A DNA stretch of 64,000 bases from JBGSUZ01 sp963677505 (GCA_963677505.2 CAXXWB010000014.1:102125-166124); one strand, 5' to 3'. Positions 45,604 to 55,387 are shown, numbered from the stretch's first letter. Translations and numbers: made by a program. Notes: generated by a model not told the origin, from the letters alone.

Positions 45604-46900
45604 CTATAAGTTCGCTTAAAGTCATACTGGAAAGGTCCGTACCTTGCCTAGTTTTATCTGCGAGCTTATTAGATAGCTCAACACTTTGATTTATTGCTTT
45701 CTTGATGCGCTTCATTGCTTTTTTTAAAGCTTTTGGTCCAATCGGCAAGTAACTGCTAACCTTTCTTACATACCCTTTAGAAAAGGCAAATTCATGCTGT
45801 ATAACCGCATATGCTAAAAGAAGTCTGGTATTTTTGCTGATAATCAACTGAATATTATACTCAGTGGGCAGTTTTAGGGATTCTAGTAAGGTCATGGAAT
45901 GATCAATGAACCCATTGATTTTATTCAGCATAGGGTCTAGCACATAATGGTCTTTTAATTGAGAGAATAGCGTATAATGTTGGGCCTCTTTATCGGTCGC
46001 CATGTCTTGTAGATCGTCACAGAGTTGTAAAATAGCGCCGTAGGTATAAGCGAACACCTGAGCACTCTGAGGGAGTTCTGGGTTGACTAAAAAGGCATCG
46101 GCAAGGACAGATGTTCCTCCTTTGTAAAAACTCTTTCCAAGGAGGTCAATCTCATAAGGAAGCATAGAGGATTTTTGTTGTTTTAAACTGTCAATTTGAG
46201 CTTCGTGAATGGCCAAAAGGCTGTTTTGAACATTCCTATACTGTTCTGGTGGGTAAGTGTCATATATTTTTCTAACTTGAGCCCATACCCGTTCATAGGG
46301 GTCTTTGTTTTGTGAAAAATCTTTGGAATCGCCCAAATTCAGCAAATGAAGGGTTAATTTTTTACAAAAATTTGCTTTAGAACCCATCTCGTCATTTTGG
46401 GAATCCATTATATTATCAGTATAGGGGTAAAGCATGCTATAACCGTATAAAGGTTGGGTAAATGTAACTTTTTTACCGTATGCCGTTTGCAGTAGAGTAG
46501 TTATCCAAAAGTTTCGAATCGCTTGTCCTAAGGACTCAACACTAAGGTTTGCATCCTCTTTAAGGGCTTGGTCTAAAAATGCCTTTGTGGCTTCAAGTTG
46601 TTCTTTTGAAGTCAAATATTTCACTTCATCTGGTGTAAGAAAAGGACACTGTGCAATGATTGTGGCAAAAAAATCATTAAAATGTGGCGTCAATTCCTCT
46701 AAATTAGAGTGAAAATCTAGTGTTTTTAGAAGATGAATCAATTCGTCGACAACGCGTTTGATGTATTTCTCATTATTTCTTTTTTCAAAGTAAGTGAAGG
46801 AAGGCAAGTCATTCCAACGTTCTGTATAAAATATATTTTCCCAATCAGACAAGACTTGCTCCTTAATGGCATTAAAACGAAATTGTGATATTTTAGTCAT
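45578..46900 (-). CDS. Orphan class I isoprenoid-synthase-fold protein
   Basis: I recognise the fold signature, not a specific enzyme. The 440-residue protein is helical and carries two Asp-rich motifs spaced as in trans-isoprenyl diphosphate and terpene synthases: DNIMD at 162-166 (PYTDNIMDSQND) and DDLQD at 295-299 (ILQLCDDLQDM). A KGGTSVLADAFLV helix sits at 260-272, before the second motif. These would bind Mg2+ and an allylic diphosphate. The first motif is DNxxD rather than DDxxD. The protein is longer than ordinary prenyl synthases (about 300) and has a Lys-rich helix near 390-403. The ATG at 46900 follows AAGAGGAG; a longer in-frame start at 46948 has no such site. No terpene or carotenoid partner gene is nearby. 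Confidence 0.6.
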   Translation of the reverse strand: MTKISQFRFNAIKEQVLSDWENIFYTERWNDLPSFTYFEKRNNEKYIKRVVDELIHLLKTLDFHSNLEELTPHFNDFFATIIAQCPFLTPDEVKYLTSKEQLEATKAFLDQALKEDANLSVESLGQAIRNFWITTLLQTAYGKKVTFTQPLYGYSMLYPYTDNIMDSQNDEMGSKANFCKKLTLHLLNLGDSKDFSQNKDPYERVWAQVRKIYDTYPPEQYRNVQNSLLAIHEAQIDSLKQQKSSMLPYEIDLLGKSFYKGGTSVLADAFLVNPELPQSAQVFAYTYGAILQLCDDLQDMATDKEAQHYTLFSQLKDHYVLDPMLNKINGFIDHSMTLLESLKLPTEYNIQLIISKNTRLLLAYAVIQHEFAFSKGYVRKVSSYLPIGPKALKKAMKRIKKAINQSVELSNKLADKTRQGTDLSSMTLSELIEKDLTNAS

Positions 46901-47042
46901 AGAATCAACTCCTCTTGGATTGAAAGCATCAATAAATTCATATTTCACAGGACAATATCATCATACATTATGAATCTTATTTAAATATCATCATCTTATT
47001 AAGATTTAATTAAGTTAAAATAGGCTCTAAGTCTTGCATTGG

Positions 47043-47071
47043 TTGACATGGGAGTTAAAACCATATACAAT
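47043..47071 (+). promoter_or_regulatory. Sigma-A promoter of rny
   Basis: TTGACA at 47043-47048 and TACAAT at 47066-47071 with a 17-base spacer, about 85 bases upstream of the coding region. Confidence 0.75.
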
Positions 47072-47150
47072 GAGATGGGATAGGTGTAATTTCTATTCAG
47101 CTAATTGCTTTGATAAAATAGGTCTAAAGACCTCATAACGGCACGAGGAG

Positions 47151-48701
47151 GTGAACGATATCAATCCAATTATTACCGCAGTATTAGTCCTAATTGCTTT
47201 GGCACTCGGCTCAGGAATCGGTTACCTCGCCCGAAAGAAAACAGCAGAAAAATCAATCTTATCTGCTGAGTTTAAAGCGCAAGAAATTGTACTTGAAGCT
47301 GAAAAAGGCGCAGAAGCCGTCAAAAAAGAAAAGCTGCTTGAAGCAAAAGAAGAGGTTCATCAATTACGCAGTGAGCTTGATAAAGAAGTTCGTGAAAGAC
47401 GAAATGAAGTTCAAAGACATGAAAAGCGTATCCTCCAAAAAGAGGAAACCCTTGATCGTAAATCTGATAACCTTGAGAAAAAAGAAGAGCAACTCAGCAA
47501 GAAAACAAAAGAGTGCTCGGATAAGCAAGTTGAAATTGAAAAGCTCTTTGATGTTCAGGTAAAAGAACTTGAAAGAATTTCAGGATTGACAATCGAAGAA
47601 GCAAAGAGCCAGCTCCTTGCAGATATCGAGAAAGATGTTAAACATGATGCAGTGGTCATGATTAAAGACATCGAAAGTAAAGCAAAAGAAGATGGCACTA
47701 AAAAAGCAAGAGAAATCATAGCCTATGCTATACAAAAATGTGCAGCAGACTATGTAGCAGAATCGACTGTATCTGTTGTTAGCTTACCAAACGACGAAAT
47801 GAAAGGTAGAATCATTGGTCGTGAGGGCAGAAATATCAGAGCGCTCGAGACAATGACAGGGGTTGACCTTATCATTGACGATACACCAGAGGCAGTTATA
47901 TTGTCCTCATTCGATCCTATTAGAAGAGAAGTTGCTAGACTTGCCTTAGAAAAACTCATTGTAGATGGTAGAATCCATCCAGCGAGAATTGAAGAAATGG
48001 TCGACAAGGCGAGAAAAGAAATCGACCAACAAATTAAAGAAGAAGGCGAAAATGCTTGCTTTGATGCAGGTGTACATAACCTTCACCCTGAACTTGTCAG
48101 ATTGCTCGGTCGCTTGAAATACAGAACGAGTTATGGTCAAAACGTACTTAGACATTCTATTGAAGTATCTTACCTTGCTGGTGTTATGGCGGCAGAACTT
48201 GGTGCAGATGTAAGAATTGCTAAACGTGCAGGTTTGGTTCATGATATTGGTAAGGCCGTCGACCACGAAGTGGAAGGCACACATATCGAAATTGGTATGA
48301 ATCTTCTTAAAAAGTATAAAGAATCTAACGAAATCATTCATGCTATGAGTACACATCATGGCGACTATGAGCCAGAAACTTTAGAAGCTGTACTAGTAAC
48401 TGCTGCAGATGCTATTTCAGCGGCAAGACCAGGTGCAAGAAGAGAAACTTTAGAGACTTATATCAAGCGTCTTGAAGCGCTCGAAGCAATTGCAAATACT
48501 TATGAAGGCGTCGAAAAATCCTTCGCAATCCAAGCCGGTAGAGAAATCCGTGTCATGGTCCTTCCAGATCAAGTCAGCGATGATAACATGCTCTTGGTAG
48601 CAAGAGAAATTCGTAAACGTATTGAAGACGAACTGGATTACCCAGGACAGATCAAAGTTAGCCTTATTCGTGAAACAAGAGCGGTTGAATACGCGAAATA
48701 A
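47151..48701 (+). CDS. rny: Ribonuclease Y
   Basis: RNase Y is the membrane-bound endoribonuclease that starts mRNA decay in Firmicutes. It has an N-terminal membrane helix (ITAVLVLIALALGSGIGYLA), a long coiled coil to about residue 200, a KH domain (GRIIGREGRNIRALETMTGV) and an HD domain (LRHSIEVSYLAGVMAAELG, LVHDIGKAVDHEVEG). The start is unusual. The only standard start codon is GTG at 47151, which overlaps the AGGAGGTG ribosome binding site with no spacing. The ideally spaced codon is ATC at 47160. About 513-516 residues result either way. Confidence 0.95.
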   Translation: MNDINPIITAVLVLIALALGSGIGYLARKKTAEKSILSAEFKAQEIVLEAEKGAEAVKKEKLLEAKEEVHQLRSELDKEVRERRNEVQRHEKRILQKEETLDRKSDNLEKKEEQLSKKTKECSDKQVEIEKLFDVQVKELERISGLTIEEAKSQLLADIEKDVKHDAVVMIKDIESKAKEDGTKKAREIIAYAIQKCAADYVAESTVSVVSLPNDEMKGRIIGREGRNIRALETMTGVDLIIDDTPEAVILSSFDPIRREVARLALEKLIVDGRIHPARIEEMVDKARKEIDQQIKEEGENACFDAGVHNLHPELVRLLGRLKYRTSYGQNVLRHSIEVSYLAGVMAAELGADVRIAKRAGLVHDIGKAVDHEVEGTHIEIGMNLLKKYKESNEIIHAMSTHHGDYEPETLEAVLVTAADAISAARPGARRETLETYIKRLEALEAIANTYEGVEKSFAIQAGREIRVMVLPDQVSDDNMLLVAREIRKRIEDELDYPGQIKVSLIRETRAVEYAK

Positions 48702-48716
48702 AACAAAATTGAAAGT

Positions 48717-48746
48717 AAAAGCCCTTGGGGATTCCCAAGGGCTTTT
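48717..48746. terminator. Bidirectional terminator between rny and the deacetylase gene
   Basis: AAAAGCCCTTGGG pairs perfectly with CCCAAGGGCTTTT around a GATT loop, with A and T tails for both directions. Confidence 0.92.
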
Positions 48747-48755
48747 ATAATGCCA

Positions 48756-49928
48756 TTATTCTGACCAATTGAGAGGGGTCATTTCCTCTGTAAGTGATTT
48801 CGATTCATATCCGTTTTTTTTCATCCATATGAGAATGGATTCTAATGCGTCTACGGTACATTCTTTGTCATGAAGTAGCACCACAGGTTTGGATTTTGCT
48901 TTAAGGCCGGTTAAGACTCTATCTTTAATAATCTTTGAAGCTACATATGCTTTTGATGAGTCACCGCTATCAACATTCCAATCCCAGAGGTAAAAACCGC
49001 TATCCTTTAGCTTTTCATATTGCTGACTGCTGAGGTAGGGCTTACTACCATAAGGTGTTCTTACTAATTTTGTACCAAAACCGAGAATGTTCTCAAGTGT
49101 CAAATTTGCCTGTGACATTTCAGCCGCAGGTGTTTTAACGTCTTTGTAAAAAATATTTTTCCTGTGTGAAACGCCATGAAGACCAAGACCATGTCCAGCA
49201 GCTTCAATGCTTTTCACCAATTCTTGATTTTCTTTCATTGAGTAATTTAACATAAAGAAAGTGGCCTTCATATTATATTTTTCAAGAAGATCCAGAATTT
49301 CTTGGGTGTGTTTGTTAGGCCCGTCGTCGAAGGTGAGATAAACTATTTTTTTACCGATAGTTTTCTTGTCTTTGCTAGGTGAATGGTTTTTGCCATCATC
49401 TGATTTAGGACCCGAATTTGGAACGCTTACTTCTGTAACAGGTGGGACATTGATTTCGTAGAGGGCCTCTTCTGTGATGGTGTCAGTTCCATCCGTTAAA
49501 CGGTAGAGATCAACATTGTGTATTCTTGAGTATCGATAGCCTATGTAGGGTGCAAAATCTTTAACTGCATAGCCATTAGCTTGATCGAAGGATTTGTTGT
49601 TGATGACAGTATAAGCGACAGGAAGAAAGCTCTCAGAGCTCAAGCGATAGACTGCTGCTATTCCAGATGAGGGATCGAGTTGTAGCTGTGTGTCACCAAT
49701 AACAAAGCGAAGATTTTCGCCAGGTTGAGTATGGGACTTGATACCAATTTCACGGAGACCATCGGCATCCAGATACAATTTTTGATCAGAAATGTAGAGT
49801 TTTGAAGTAGCTTCTACATCATTCAAATAGAGTTTTGGCAACCCTGGTTTGATTTCTGCTAGTGAAAAGCTGCAGCCTACTAGCAAAAGGAAGATAATAA
49901 ATAATAGCGTTTTAGTTAATGACCTCAT
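48756..49928 (-). CDS. Lipoprotein polysaccharide deacetylase (NodB domain) with N-terminal copper-amine-oxidase-like domain
   Basis: The protein starts with a lipoprotein signal (FIIFLLLVGCSF; Cys near residue 19). It is followed by a beta-rich domain of the copper-amine-oxidase N-terminal type (KLYLNDVEATSKLYISDQ, repeated strand pattern). After a Ser/Lys/Asp linker comes a carbohydrate esterase 4 domain with YLTFDDGPNKHT, the metal-binding HGVSH (H-x3-H), RTPYGSKPYLS and VVLLHD. Such enzymes remove acetyl groups from peptidoglycan or other polysaccharides outside the cell. The ATG at 49928 follows AAGGAG; an in-frame ATG at 49946 lies upstream of it. About 390 residues. Confidence 0.88.
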   Translation of the reverse strand: MRSLTKTLLFIIFLLLVGCSFSLAEIKPGLPKLYLNDVEATSKLYISDQKLYLDADGLREIGIKSHTQPGENLRFVIGDTQLQLDPSSGIAAVYRLSSESFLPVAYTVINNKSFDQANGYAVKDFAPYIGYRYSRIHNVDLYRLTDGTDTITEEALYEINVPPVTEVSVPNSGPKSDDGKNHSPSKDKKTIGKKIVYLTFDDGPNKHTQEILDLLEKYNMKATFFMLNYSMKENQELVKSIEAAGHGLGLHGVSHRKNIFYKDVKTPAAEMSQANLTLENILGFGTKLVRTPYGSKPYLSSQQYEKLKDSGFYLWDWNVDSGDSSKAYVASKIIKDRVLTGLKAKSKPVVLLHDKECTVDALESILIWMKKNGYESKSLTEEMTPLNWSE

Positions 49929-50167
49929 CTGAAACTCCTTGTCCAATCAGTAGTGCAAAGTTGATGTGGATACAAAATCTTTGGAGATTTCACTTACAAC
50001 TCTATTCTATCAAATAAAAGGCGGTAGTATGTAAAAAAATTATGACAATTACAAAAATAAATGTGTTTTTTTCTAGTCCTGAACATAGCAAAATATTATT
50101 CTTTCAATCCTAAGCTAATGTTGTTAAAATTCTGTTATAGTAAAGATAAAATGGGGGTTTATGACCT

Positions 50168-51166
50168 ATGATGCGTATAAAGAAATTAGAGTTGGGTTGG
50201 AGTGATTTATTTATTGTATTTTTATGCATTGGTATTTTTGCAAATTACCAATTGACTCAATCTATTAAGCAAACCCATCTGCAACAATTCCAAATTCCTA
50301 ATTTACAATTTGCAATGATTATAAAAGATTCTGAAGACCCTTATTGGAAGGACTTTAAGAATGGTGCAGACAAAGCAGCGGCCCTGTATCAAGCTTCTCT
50401 TGAGACAACCTATCTTGAGGAGAGAGGTCAAATAAAAAGCGAGTTTGATGAACGTATGTTAATAGATAAGGCGACGGTTGCTAATGTTGACGGCATAATT
50501 ACCTTTATCAATCAGCCAGCAGGTTGCGAAAAGTTAATAGATCAAGCTTCAGAACGGAATATACCTGTAATTACCTTAGAAAACGATGTACCCAATAGCA
50601 AACGTATCTCTTTTGTTGGGTATAATGCTTACAGGGTGGGACAAGAATCAGGTAAAAAAATGGCACAAGCCTTAGCGGGGAATGGGAAAATTGCTATTGT
50701 GATGACCCGCGACGAATATTCTGAGCAAAGTTCCCAAAATTTAAAAATTGCAGGTTTTCTGAATGAAATCAATCAAAGCCCAGCTTTGGAAATTTCAGAG
50801 TATATTATTTCTGACAGTGGGTTATACAGCACACAAGATATTGTTTCAAAGTTAATCAACAGTAAAGTTCCTTTGGATGGATTGTTTATAACCAACTCTG
50901 TTGAAACGGAGTCACTTGCACAGCTTTTAGTAGACAATAATCTAGTGGGTAAATATGAAGTTATTGGGTCAGGAAATTCTGCTGAGATTAAGGGTTATGT
51001 TAATAAAAGGATTATTTATGCCTCTATATATGTCAACGCATATGAGATGGGTTATAAAACGGTGGAAACCTTAGTGAAAATTAAGAATAATGAACCTGTA
51101 CCTTCATATGTGGATACAACCATAGGGATTCTTTCTGGAGATTCAGGGGTAGAAACGGGCAATTAG
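50168..51166 (+). CDS. Membrane-anchored sugar-binding sensor protein (RbsB-like periplasmic-binding fold)
   Basis: A single N-terminal membrane helix at about residues 12-28 (DLFIVFLCIGIFA) has no lipobox Cys. The rest is a type 1 periplasmic-binding protein of the ribose/galactose class: FAMIIKDSEDPYWKDFKNGAD, a GIITFINQPAG strand, ENDVPNSKRISFVGYNAYRVG and a C-terminal ASIYVNAYEMGYKTVE. It is the first gene of an operon with a LytS/YesM kinase and a YesN regulator. An extracytoplasmic sugar sensor that talks to the kinase is therefore more likely than a transport subunit. An anchored binding protein paired with LytS-YesN is known from the XylFII system of Clostridium beijerinckii. Confidence 0.78.
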   Translation: MMRIKKLELGWSDLFIVFLCIGIFANYQLTQSIKQTHLQQFQIPNLQFAMIIKDSEDPYWKDFKNGADKAAALYQASLETTYLEERGQIKSEFDERMLIDKATVANVDGIITFINQPAGCEKLIDQASERNIPVITLENDVPNSKRISFVGYNAYRVGQESGKKMAQALAGNGKIAIVMTRDEYSEQSSQNLKIAGFLNEINQSPALEISEYIISDSGLYSTQDIVSKLINSKVPLDGLFITNSVETESLAQLLVDNNLVGKYEVIGSGNSAEIKGYVNKRIIYASIYVNAYEMGYKTVETLVKIKNNEPVPSYVDTTIGILSGDSGVETGN

Positions 51167-51174
51167 GAGGTCTT

Positions 51175-52686
51175 ATGAGAAAATTTGCTTTTAAGCATTT
51201 TAATATTCGGTTAAAACTCATGAGTTACTTCGTGGTGGTCACGATTTTTTTTGCCATGATAGCAGGACTCAGTTACTATATTAGTTCTAATCAATCCAAG
51301 CAAGTTTCAAGTATTGTCATAGATTACGTCTATTTAAGTGACTTAAGCGAAGATATTTATGCCCTTGATAACGAGGTAGAGAGGTTTCTGGTTGATCGTT
51401 CGTCTTCATCGCTACTGGAGTACTACACCACCGTTTCGGATTTGGGACTTCGCAATGAAAAATTATCAAGAGCTCGTTCTTATGAGGCTTCCAATATACT
51501 CATGCGAAATATATCGTTTACTTTGACTGCCTATTTAGAAAAGGCAGATGTGGCTATTGAGGCAAAGCGGGCAGGAAATACATTCGCCTATATAGAAGCC
51601 TATAAAAGGATTGGCGTCCTATCCAAGTACTTAAGTGAGGACATTGATAAGCTACTGAGCCTTAAGTTGAAAGAAGGCTCAAAGCAATATGATCAAGCAA
51701 TTTCAAAGACAGAAGCCATTAACTGGTTCAGCCTTTTCTTAATTGCAGGCTCTCTAATGTTGGGTATTGGTATTTCTAGTTATATGATTATGAACATCAC
51801 TAAGCCACTTACACGGCTTACAGAAAATGCAGAAAGGGTGGCCAAGGGTGATTTTCAAGTTGCGCCGCTCCATGTTAAAACCAATGATGAAATCGAAATT
51901 CTTTCAGAAGCCTTCAATGAAATGTTGGCCAATATTAAGGACCATATTGACTACTTGACCCTTCAATCGGAGTTAGAGAATAATTTAAATGAACAGCTGA
52001 TGCAAAATCTCAGTATGAAAAATTTATTGAAGGAAGCGGAACTAAAGCGACTTCAGGCACAGATTAATCCTCATTTTCTTTACAATACATTAAACGCAGC
52101 ATCTCAGCTTTCCATGATTGAAGGGGCAGACCGCACCTCTGAATTTATTCAAAAAATAGCCATGTACTTTAGATATATGCTTAGAAAAATAGGGCAAAAT
52201 GTAAGCATTCGCGAAGAGCTTGAAAATGTAGAAACCTATATGTATATATTGAAAACCCGTTTTGGAGAGCGGATTAACTTTGAAACCAAAATTGACGAAG
52301 GGCTACTTGACTATATCATGCCAAGTACGGTTATCCAGCCGATTGTTGAAAATGCCTATATTCATGGGCTAGAAGACAAGGAAAGCAAAGGACTGATTCA
52401 GTTAAGCCTTTATTCAGATGGAGATTTAATCTGCCTTGAGGTTAAAGACAACGGCAAGGGGATGGACGGTGTTGCTGTAGCAGAGCTACTAAACTTCTCA
52501 AATCAGGAAGATGCTGACGCTACTAAAAGCAGTGGCATAGGCATGCAGAATGTAGTTGAAAGGCTTAAGTATTTCAGCGGAGAAGCGCCAATCAGTGAAA
52601 TCGTTCAAGTGGAAAGTGTACTTGGTGAGAGTACAACTATCAGACTGCGGCTGCCTAAAAAGAAGGAGAACGAAATAGATGCTTAG
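51175..52686 (+). CDS. LytS/YesM-type sensor histidine kinase
   Basis: The 503-residue kinase has one membrane helix at about residues 15-36 and another at about 182-205, enclosing an extracytoplasmic four-helix-like sensor region. A HAMP domain follows (about 205-260). The His_kinase domain carries QINPHFLYNTLNAA with the phospho-acceptor H300. The HATPase domain has QPIVENAYIHGLE, VKDNGKGMDG and SSGIGMQNVVERL. The RBS is AGGAGG. Its last codons overlap the next gene by eight bases. The sensor region has no ligand domain I recognise, consistent with sensing through the anchored binding proteins on either side. Confidence 0.92.
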   Translation: MRKFAFKHFNIRLKLMSYFVVVTIFFAMIAGLSYYISSNQSKQVSSIVIDYVYLSDLSEDIYALDNEVERFLVDRSSSSLLEYYTTVSDLGLRNEKLSRARSYEASNILMRNISFTLTAYLEKADVAIEAKRAGNTFAYIEAYKRIGVLSKYLSEDIDKLLSLKLKEGSKQYDQAISKTEAINWFSLFLIAGSLMLGIGISSYMIMNITKPLTRLTENAERVAKGDFQVAPLHVKTNDEIEILSEAFNEMLANIKDHIDYLTLQSELENNLNEQLMQNLSMKNLLKEAELKRLQAQINPHFLYNTLNAASQLSMIEGADRTSEFIQKIAMYFRYMLRKIGQNVSIREELENVETYMYILKTRFGERINFETKIDEGLLDYIMPSTVIQPIVENAYIHGLEDKESKGLIQLSLYSDGDLICLEVKDNGKGMDGVAVAELLNFSNQEDADATKSSGIGMQNVVERLKYFSGEAPISEIVQVESVLGESTTIRLRLPKKKENEIDA

Positions 52687-54262
52687 AATAATGATTGCCG
52701 ACGATGAATATCTCGTTATAGAATCTTTTAAACACATTGTGGAGCGTTATACGGAAAATGTAGAAATAGTCGCTACTGCATCATCTGGCAGAGAAGCCAT
52801 TGAACTGGCGGAAAGATTTCGTCCTGATTTGATTTTCATGGATATTAGGATGCCTGGTATCAATGGAATGGAAGCTATAAGAAGTATACGTGAAACCAAT
52901 AAAAGTACTCAATTTGTTATTATTTCGGCTTACGAACAATTTAATTTTGCCAGAGAGGGTATTGGCCTAGGTGTTTTGGAGTATTTAACCAAACCTTTTG
53001 GTCGCGAGCAAATTGTAGAGCTTATTGAAAGGGTAAAACGGCATTTAGATGAAAAGCGTCAGGCTTTAAATCGTGAAGTGGTTTTAAAGGAGCGTTTCAA
53101 CAAGGTACTACCCTTTATTGAAAATCAATTAATTTATTCCTATCTTTATCATGGTGTTAAATTTGAAGAGATTGAGTTTTATGAAGATTTATTCGGTATC
53201 AGTTTGTCAGAAGGTTATATTGTAACCGCAGTATCAAACAGCGAAGTCACAGGGAATATCGAGGATTCCCTTTCCTATAGTCTTGACAGACAAAAGCTCT
53301 TTAACGACTTTGTCTATGAAGTTAAATCTAGGTTACGGGGATTGGCAGGACCTCCGTTTTTAGACAGAGTAGTCGTATTTATTCCTGTCGATTCGGTTAG
53401 GAATCCATATGATGTTAGAAACGAGTCTCTTGAAGTTTTATATAATATCAGTGATTTAATAGATAGCCGTGTCAGCGTACCTTATCAAATTGGCATCGGG
53501 AAAATATACCCGATTAAGCAAATGCACACTTCATATAAAGAGGCTTTGGCTGCATGTAATCTTGCACCAGGTGAAAGTATTGTTCATATTGAAGATGTGA
53601 CTACGGCTGAAGACGGTAGAATTGCATACAATGTTAATTACAAAGAGCGATTAATTGCGTACTATTTGAAAGGAGATTCATCTTCTCTTTCTCATTTAGT
53701 AGATGAATTCATGTGTGAAATGCTTGAACAGACAGATAGTATTCAGCATATTAAAGCTAAACTTATGGAACTTATATTCAGTGTAAAAAAAGCCGATCCT
53801 AGAAAAGATTTTGGAACAGATAGAGAAGACGATCAATTTCTTCATAAGTTCATTGATTCTAACAGTGTTGATGAGCTTAAAAAAATACTGTATGAGTATC
53901 TTGTTGCAGAAATGCAAGAAAATGCAAGTAAGAAAGAAAGCACCCACCATGGCGTCATTACAAAGGCTATGAGTTATATTGAAGAAAATTATAGCAACAA
54001 CATCAGTCTAAACGATGTAGCAGAGGCGATTAACATGAGCTATTTCTATTTTAGCCGACTGTTCAAAGAAAGCACAGGTAAGAGTTTTAGTGATTATCTT
54101 ACTGAATTTAGAATTGATAAATCTGTTGAACTAATGCGCAATGATGAGTTGAGTATTAAGCAAATCAGTTATGATATTGGCTACAACGATCCTAATTACT
54201 TCAGTAAAATATTCAAGAAACTCAAAGGTATTACCCCAACTGATTATAGGGGGCGAATGTAG
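52679..54262 (+). CDS. YesN-type AraC-family response regulator
   Basis: The receiver domain has the acidic pocket ADDE (residues 7-10) and phospho-acceptor D55 (LIFMDIRMPG). A long middle region of unassigned fold follows. The C-terminal AraC DNA-binding domain (about 420-527) shows NNISLNDVAEAINMSYFYFSR and IKQISYDIGYNDPNYFSKIF, ending in GITPTDYR. At 527 residues it is a standard YesN type. It is translationally coupled to the kinase and followed after two bases by a second XylF-like gene. Likely targets are the sugar ABC genes downstream. Confidence 0.93.
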   Translation: MLRIMIADDEYLVIESFKHIVERYTENVEIVATASSGREAIELAERFRPDLIFMDIRMPGINGMEAIRSIRETNKSTQFVIISAYEQFNFAREGIGLGVLEYLTKPFGREQIVELIERVKRHLDEKRQALNREVVLKERFNKVLPFIENQLIYSYLYHGVKFEEIEFYEDLFGISLSEGYIVTAVSNSEVTGNIEDSLSYSLDRQKLFNDFVYEVKSRLRGLAGPPFLDRVVVFIPVDSVRNPYDVRNESLEVLYNISDLIDSRVSVPYQIGIGKIYPIKQMHTSYKEALAACNLAPGESIVHIEDVTTAEDGRIAYNVNYKERLIAYYLKGDSSSLSHLVDEFMCEMLEQTDSIQHIKAKLMELIFSVKKADPRKDFGTDREDDQFLHKFIDSNSVDELKKILYEYLVAEMQENASKKESTHHGVITKAMSYIEENYSNNISLNDVAEAINMSYFYFSRLFKESTGKSFSDYLTEFRIDKSVELMRNDELSIKQISYDIGYNDPNYFSKIFKKLKGITPTDYRGRM

Positions 54263-54264
54263 TT

Positions 54265-55329
54265 ATGATGCCATCTTTAAAAATGTTTAAAAAAATATTG
54301 GTACTGGTGTTATCTATGATTTTTTTGGCTCAGTCGCTTTATTTAATTTACAAGTTCTTTCCCGTGGAAGCGCCCAATAATAATTTACCAACATCAGAGA
54401 CTGGAGGAAAAGCCCTTTATAAGGTTGGTATATCCCTTGGCACGCTTAAGGAAGAGCGCTGGATTAAGGATAGAGATATTCTTATGTCTAGAATCAAAGA
54501 CCTTGGTGGAGAGCCAATTGTCATGAATGCCAATAATGATGACGACGATCAAATGAAACAGGTCAAATACCTTGTATCGCAAAATATAGATGTGTTAATT
54601 ATCGTACCGAATGATTTAAAAAAGGCTTCTCAGGCCGTTGGCTATGCTAAATCAAAAGGGGTAAAGGTGATCTCCTATGACCGCTTAATCGTGGATGCAG
54701 ACATCGACTATTACATTTCCTTTGACAATCAAAAAGTCGGGGAAGAAATGGGGCGGTATATAAAGAGTAAACTCAGCAAGGGGAAGGTACTGGTTATTAA
54801 TGGTGCAAAATCTGATAACAACACACAAGTTATTAAGACTGGATACAGCAAGACGTTAGATACAGAGGGGATTACTCTGCTAGGTGAATACTGGGCAGAG
54901 AATTGGCTGACGGAATATGCCTATGATACAACTGAAAAGCTTCTATCAGATGGCGAAAAATTCCAAGCAGTTCTTGCTGGAAATGATGCTTTGGCAGGAG
55001 CAGCTATAAGGGCTTTGTCTGAATACAAAATGGCAGGAGAGGTTATTGTAGTAGGTCAAGATGCGGATCTTGGCGCCTGTCGAAGAATTGTTGATGGGAC
55101 TCAGAGCATGACTATTTACAAACCTATTCATCAGCTGGCAGAATTAACTGCAAAAGTAGCTTATAATCTTGCTGTAGGCAATAGCGTTGATTCTTCAAAC
55201 ATGCTCATGAATGGCAGGTATTTGGTACCCTACCTTTATATTGATCCAATCGTTGTAGATATTCACAATATTGACGAAACCATAATCAAAGATGGATTTC
55301 ATTTAAAAGACGAAATTTATAATCAATAA
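54265..55329 (+). CDS. Membrane-anchored XylF-like sugar-binding protein
   Basis: A hydrophobic N-terminal segment at about residues 9-30 (KILVLVLSMIFLAQSLYLIY) lacks a lipobox Cys and probably anchors the protein. The remainder is close to E. coli XylF at the ligand-contacting motifs: EERWIKDRD, VISYDRLI, YISFDNQKVG, EYWAENWLTE, GNDALAGAA and VGQDADLGACRRI, with an IKDGFHLKDE end. It is therefore probably a xylose-type binder. Its location directly behind the regulator suggests a sensor role as in XylFII. The next gene pair carries a separate lipoprotein XylF for transport. Confidence 0.82.
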   Translation: MMPSLKMFKKILVLVLSMIFLAQSLYLIYKFFPVEAPNNNLPTSETGGKALYKVGISLGTLKEERWIKDRDILMSRIKDLGGEPIVMNANNDDDDQMKQVKYLVSQNIDVLIIVPNDLKKASQAVGYAKSKGVKVISYDRLIVDADIDYYISFDNQKVGEEMGRYIKSKLSKGKVLVINGAKSDNNTQVIKTGYSKTLDTEGITLLGEYWAENWLTEYAYDTTEKLLSDGEKFQAVLAGNDALAGAAIRALSEYKMAGEVIVVGQDADLGACRRIVDGTQSMTIYKPIHQLAELTAKVAYNLAVGNSVDSSNMLMNGRYLVPYLYIDPIVVDIHNIDETIIKDGFHLKDEIYNQ

Positions 55330-55355
55330 TTTAAAAGAAGGAAAGCCTTTTAAAG

Positions 55356-55387
55356 CGGTACATGTCTTTGGACATGGCCGTTTTTTT
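55356..55387 (+). terminator. Intrinsic terminator after the sensor operon
   Basis: CGG-TA-CATGTC pairs with GACATG-G-CCG around TTTG, followed by seven Ts. It separates the sensing operon from the transporter operon. Confidence 0.85.

Noticed and set aside
47194..47562. Lys-rich open frame over the rny coiled coil
   Set aside because: Alternative frame of the Glu/Lys-rich coiled-coil codons; no homology.
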